Assembly: GCF_019331795.1 (NCBI RefSeq)
Contig: NZ_JAHPZL010000003.1
Span: forward strand, 615,877 to 679,876
Source: Austwickia sp. TVS 96-490-7B
Lineage (GTDB): Bacteria; Actinomycetota; Actinomycetes; Actinomycetales; Dermatophilaceae
DNA length: 64,000 nt
Reading direction: 5' to 3'
Of this stretch, positions 61,430 to 64,000 are shown piece after piece (position 1 is the first letter of the stretch; every line of letters begins with the position of its first letter). The notes under the pieces are model-generated. The model saw nothing but the letters and a program-made list of their open reading frames with translations, made no database searches and was not told the DNA's origin. Position numbers and translations under genes: made by a program.

Positions 61430-62021
61430 TGAGCAACCTCCTGCCTTCAAAGGCTCGTCCGAGAGTGACCTCGTCGGCGTATTCCAGGTCGCCACCGACC
61501 GGCAGGCCGGAAGCCAGGCGCGTCACTCGCACCTCAAGGGGGGCCAGGAGACGCGCTAGATATGCGGCGGTCGCCTCACCCTCCAGGTTGGGATCGGTGG
61601 CGATGATGACTTCACCGACCTGACCGTCAGCGAGACGGGTGAACAGTTGGGCGCAGCGCAGATCGTCTGGGCCGATGCCGTCCATGGGGCTGATCGCGCC
61701 GCCGAGCACGTGGTAGCGTCCGCGGAACTCCCGGGTGCGTTCGATGGCGATGACATCCCTGGGTTCTTCCACCACACAGATCGCGGTGGGATCCCGGCGA
61801 GGGTCAGCGCAAATACGACACTGCTCCTCTTCAGCGACATTGCCGCACACCACGCAGAAACGCACCTTCTCCTTGACCCGCACCAAGGCTTCGACGAGAT
61901 GTCGCACGTCCACCTCATCGGCCTGCAACAGGTGGAAGGCGATGCGTTGCGCGCCCTTTGGACCGACCCCGGGCAACCGCCCGAGCTCGTCGATCAGGTC
62001 CTGGACCGCTCCTTCATACAC
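61422..62021 (-). CDS. recR: Recombination mediator RecR
   Basis: 199 residues from the GTG at 62021 ([20 protein letters not shown]), the family's usual length and N-terminus. Helix-hairpin-helix [19 protein letters not shown], the Cys4 zinc finger [17 protein letters not shown], and a Toprim domain with [14 protein letters not shown] and the terminal [12 protein letters not shown]alker-like motif. RecR with RecO loads RecA at ssDNA gaps. Confidence 0.95.
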   Translation of the reverse strand: MYEGAVQDLIDELGRLPGVGPKGAQRIAFHLLQADEVDVRHLVEALVRVKEKVRFCVVCGNVAEEEQCRICADPRRDPTAICVVEEPRDVIAIERTREFRGRYHVLGGAISPMDGIGPDDLRCAQLFTRLADGQVGEVIIATDPNLEGEATAAYLARLLAPLEVRVTRLASGLPVGGDLEYADEVTLGRAFEGRRLLNG

Positions 62022-62084
62022 GACAACCAGCCTATCGGCGATAGCCGACAAGACCGAGTGTCTGAACGACAGCGCAGGTCAGCG

Positions 62085-62765
62085 CTAGGGCTGTGCCGGC
62101 CGAGTGTGATACTCCCCCGCCCATTCCTGACCGCTCATCGCCTGGATGGCAGCCATCACCTCGTCAGTGATCTCCCGGCGGGCCCGCCCAGGGGGCATGT
62201 CGGCGTACCGCGGCCGCAGATCCATCGCCGGGCCGAACTGCACACTGACCCGCGCCGGTCGAGGGATCCGAGCACCAACAGGTTGGATCCGTTCAGTGCC
62301 GCGCAGGGCGACGGGCACCACTGGAGCCCCGGAAGTCAGCACCAGATGACCCAGTCCGGTGTGTCCCCGGTAGAGCCGTCCATCACGAGACCGGGTGCCC
62401 TCCGGGTAGATCCCAAACGCCCCGTCGTCAGCTAACACCTGCAAGGCCACGTCCAGAGACTGTTGCGCGGCCCGGGTGGCGTTTCGATCGACGGGAATGG
62501 TGCCAGCAGCGGTGAAGAAAAATCGGTTCCACGCTCCGGTCAGACCACGGCCGGTGAAGTAGTCAGATTTGGCGAGGAACGTGATCGGTCGCGGGGAAAC
62601 CGCAGGCAGGATGATGCTGTCAAAGAAGGACAGGTGGTTGCTGGCGATGATGACCGGCCCGGCCGCTGGAATATGCTCGGCACCGGTGACACGAGCCCGC
62701 AACACGATGCGCAGCAGCGGCGCGATGACCGCGCGGGATGTCGTATAGAACCTGGTTCCCTCCAC
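62085..62765 (-). CDS. 1-acyl-glycerol-3-phosphate acyltransferase (PlsC-like)
   Basis: 226 residues. Acyltransferase motifs in order: SNHLSFFDS (HX4D), the region FTGRGLTGAWNRFFFT, PEGTRSRDGRLYRGHTG (EGTRS) and VPVALRGTERIQP. A hydrophobic segment near the N-terminus would anchor it to the membrane. It likely acylates lysophosphatidic acid or a similar lipid. It sits between dnaX and recR, where many actinobacteria have the YbaB gene. Confidence 0.9.
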   Translation of the reverse strand: MEGTRFYTTSRAVIAPLLRIVLRARVTGAEHIPAAGPVIIASNHLSFFDSIILPAVSPRPITFLAKSDYFTGRGLTGAWNRFFFTAAGTIPVDRNATRAAQQSLDVALQVLADDGAFGIYPEGTRSRDGRLYRGHTGLGHLVLTSGAPVVPVALRGTERIQPVGARIPRPARVSVQFGPAMDLRPRYADMPPGRARREITDEVMAAIQAMSGQEWAGEYHTRPAQP

Positions 62766-62883
62766 GGTCGCCGAGCCTAGCCTTGCCGGTCGGTGACTCG
62801 CGCGTCACCATGCTGATCTTCCGGCACCGGTGCCCTCCCGAGGCGCTCGCCAGCGCGCCGTACGGCGGCGGCAGCCTGACTGG

Positions 62884-64000
62884 TTAAGAGTCGTATTCGT
62901 CGATCACCACTCCGCCCAACACCGCAGCGATGACAGATTGGCCGACAGCACCCGCACCAGCGATATCTTCGTCATCGTCGCTGATCCCTGACGCGTCGAG
63001 GTCACTGATCGGACCGGACGTCATCGCTGGGCTGACCTGGCCTGCAGCCGATACCGCGGTCTCGCTCGCACCGGCGGCTCCTCGCGGGCCCTTTCCTTGG
63101 CTTTTCTGCTCTTCCAGAGCCGCTTTGGCTCGTTGGAAGGCCGACATACGTCCAGAGCCTCGGCTAGGAGGTACTGCGGTTGCTGGTACTGGTTGGGGTG
63201 TCACTGCTGTCGATGGGGGTGCCGCTAGCGCAGAGTCTGGAGTGGCCGGGGTCAGCACGGTGTCCGTAGATCCCTGGTCGTCGACCAGGGGAGGTACGAC
63301 GGATTCGCCGGTGCCATCCTGGGCGTCGCCGATGCTGCTGGCGGTGTCATCAGCGGGATCGAGACCTCCGGTCGCCCCGGGTCCGGCAATGCCATGTCCA
63401 GCGGTGCGTCCGGCGACGTCATGTCCTGCGGTGTCATGTCCAGCTGGGGTGGCGAAGGACACCGCAGGAGTGCCGGCAGCGGAGCTGACCGGGGCGGTGG
63501 TCGCGGCCGCGCTGTCCTGCGGGGGCAACCATTCCTCTTCGGGCCACGCGTCGTCGTAGTCCTCTTCGGGGGGCGGTTCGACTGGAGGTGCCCACGATTG
63601 AGGCGACGACTGACGAGCGCGGGAGGTGCCCGGCCCGGCCTTGGCGGGAGCCGAGGCCGACCTCATCAGGGCAGAAGCGTGGGGGGCCTGCGGCACGCGG
63701 GGTCCGGCGGCAGGTGCCGTTTCCCGTCGTGCCGCGGGTTGCCCGGGGGGGATTTCTCCCCCTGGTCCACGCCCCCTTTTCGGGCCACGGACTGTCGGGT
63801 CTTGGACCCTAGGCCTGCCTGCGTCCCGGGGCTCGGGTCGCGGCGTCATCGGTCGGGGGTGTGGCGGAGGTGGCGCAGTCTGCCGGGTAGGGGGAGGTGG
63901 CTGCGCTGACGCAGCAGCGATGGGGCGGGTCCCACGGTCAGCAGTCGGCGGTGGGGTGGTCATCGTGCTGCGCGGTTGCCCCAACGGCATCGTCGCAGCG
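62884..64000 (-). CDS. dnaX: DNA polymerase III gamma/tau subunit, C-terminal part (5' end outside window)
   Basis: The frame is open to the right edge. The visible 370 or so codons are Pro/Ala-rich, low-complexity sequence followed by acidic, helical parts: MSAFQRAKAALEEQK and DISDDDEDIAGAG, ending GQSVIAAVLGGVVIDEYDS, which resembles the conserved last residues of actinobacterial DnaX (GxxVIxxxLGGxVI). Placement upstream of recR supports this. The AAA+ ATPase part is not in the window, so the call rests on tail and synteny. Confidence 0.75.
   Translation of the reverse strand, partial: AATMPLGQPRSTMTTPPPTADRGTRPIAAASAQPPPPTRQTAPPPPHPRPMTPRPEPRDAGRPRVQDPTVRGPKRGRGPGGEIPPGQPAARRETAPAAGPRVPQAPHASALMRSASAPAKAGPGTSRARQSSPQSWAPPVEPPPEEDYDDAWPEEEWLPPQDSAAATTAPVSSAAGTPAVSFATPAGHDTAGHDVAGRTAGHGIAGPGATGGLDPADDTASSIGDAQDGTGESVVPPLVDDQGSTDTVLTPATPDSALAAPPSTAVTPQPVPATAVPPSRGSGRMSAFQRAKAALEEQKSQGKGPRGAAGASETAVSAAGQVSPAMTSGPISDLDASGISDDDEDIAGAGAVGQSVIAAVLGGVVIDEYDS

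Overview
This is a high-GC actinobacterial chromosome segment. The gene order around the Crp regulator, the paired ArsA-like ATPases, WhiB and PonA matches the conserved block known from Mycobacterium tuberculosis as Rv3669-Rv3683, and the asd/ask/recR/dnaX group at the right end also occurs near it there. No mycolic-acid or other mycobacterial hallmark is visible. A Micrococcales-type actinobacterium (for example the Dermatophilus/Austwickia group) is my guess, with low confidence.

Layout. (1) 1-16.5 kb is a conserved housekeeping block: holin-like membrane protein, alpha/beta hydrolase, MarP-type acid-resistance protease, CoA-pyrophosphatase NUDIX, endonuclease III, Crp, a NUDIX/metallo-beta-lactamase fusion, RidA, a DUF4177 protein, two ArsA/Get3-like ATPases, WhiB, two tandem PonA-type penicillin-binding proteins, a metallophosphoesterase and tRNA-Pro(CGG). 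(2) 16.5-22 kb is AT-richer accessory DNA just downstream of the tRNA: a peptidase E with a lost C-terminus, a 56-bp mini-element, a secreted nidogen-domain protein, two overlapping membrane proteins and an IS5-type element whose ends match the mini-element. (3) 22-32.1 kb holds a GNAT acetyltransferase, a secreted CAP protein, and cobalamin genes: a B12-riboswitch-controlled cobalt importer (cbiMNQO) running into a CobB-CobC fusion, with a divergent CGNR-type regulator, cobH and cbiD. (4) 32.2-47 kb is a toxin-rich plastic region: a CopG/Doc toxin-antitoxin pair, an array of RHS toxin tips each followed by its immunity gene, a full RHS toxin gene broken by one frameshift, three small WXG100/ESX-like genes, and remnants of IS630, IS3 and IS21 elements. 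(5) 47-55.7 kb is the main cobalamin operon: cobD, cobQ, cobI, cobM, cobL, a cbiG-cobJ fusion and a cbiX-cysG fusion. (6) 55.8-64 kb returns to housekeeping genes: two small unknown genes, an MFS transporter, asd, ask, a DUF5063 gene, recR, an acyltransferase and the 3' part of dnaX.

How it works together. CbiM/N/Q/O import cobalt. CbiX inserts it into sirohydrochlorin made by the fused precorrin-2 dehydrogenase. CobI, CobJ-CbiG, CobM, CbiD, CobL, CobH, CobB, CobQ and CobD then carry the corrin ring toward adenosylcobinamide. Presence of CbiX, CbiD and CbiG and absence of CobN/CobG indicate the early-cobalt (anaerobic-type) route. A precorrin-6A reductase is not in the window, and the CbiT half of CobL looks degenerate.

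The most unusual locus is the RHS region. ESX-like small proteins precede an RHS protein that itself starts with a WXG100-like domain, suggesting export by a type VII system. Downstream lie at least four displaced toxin/immunity modules, one of them a TreTu/TriTu-like pair and one a stand-alone secreted toxin.
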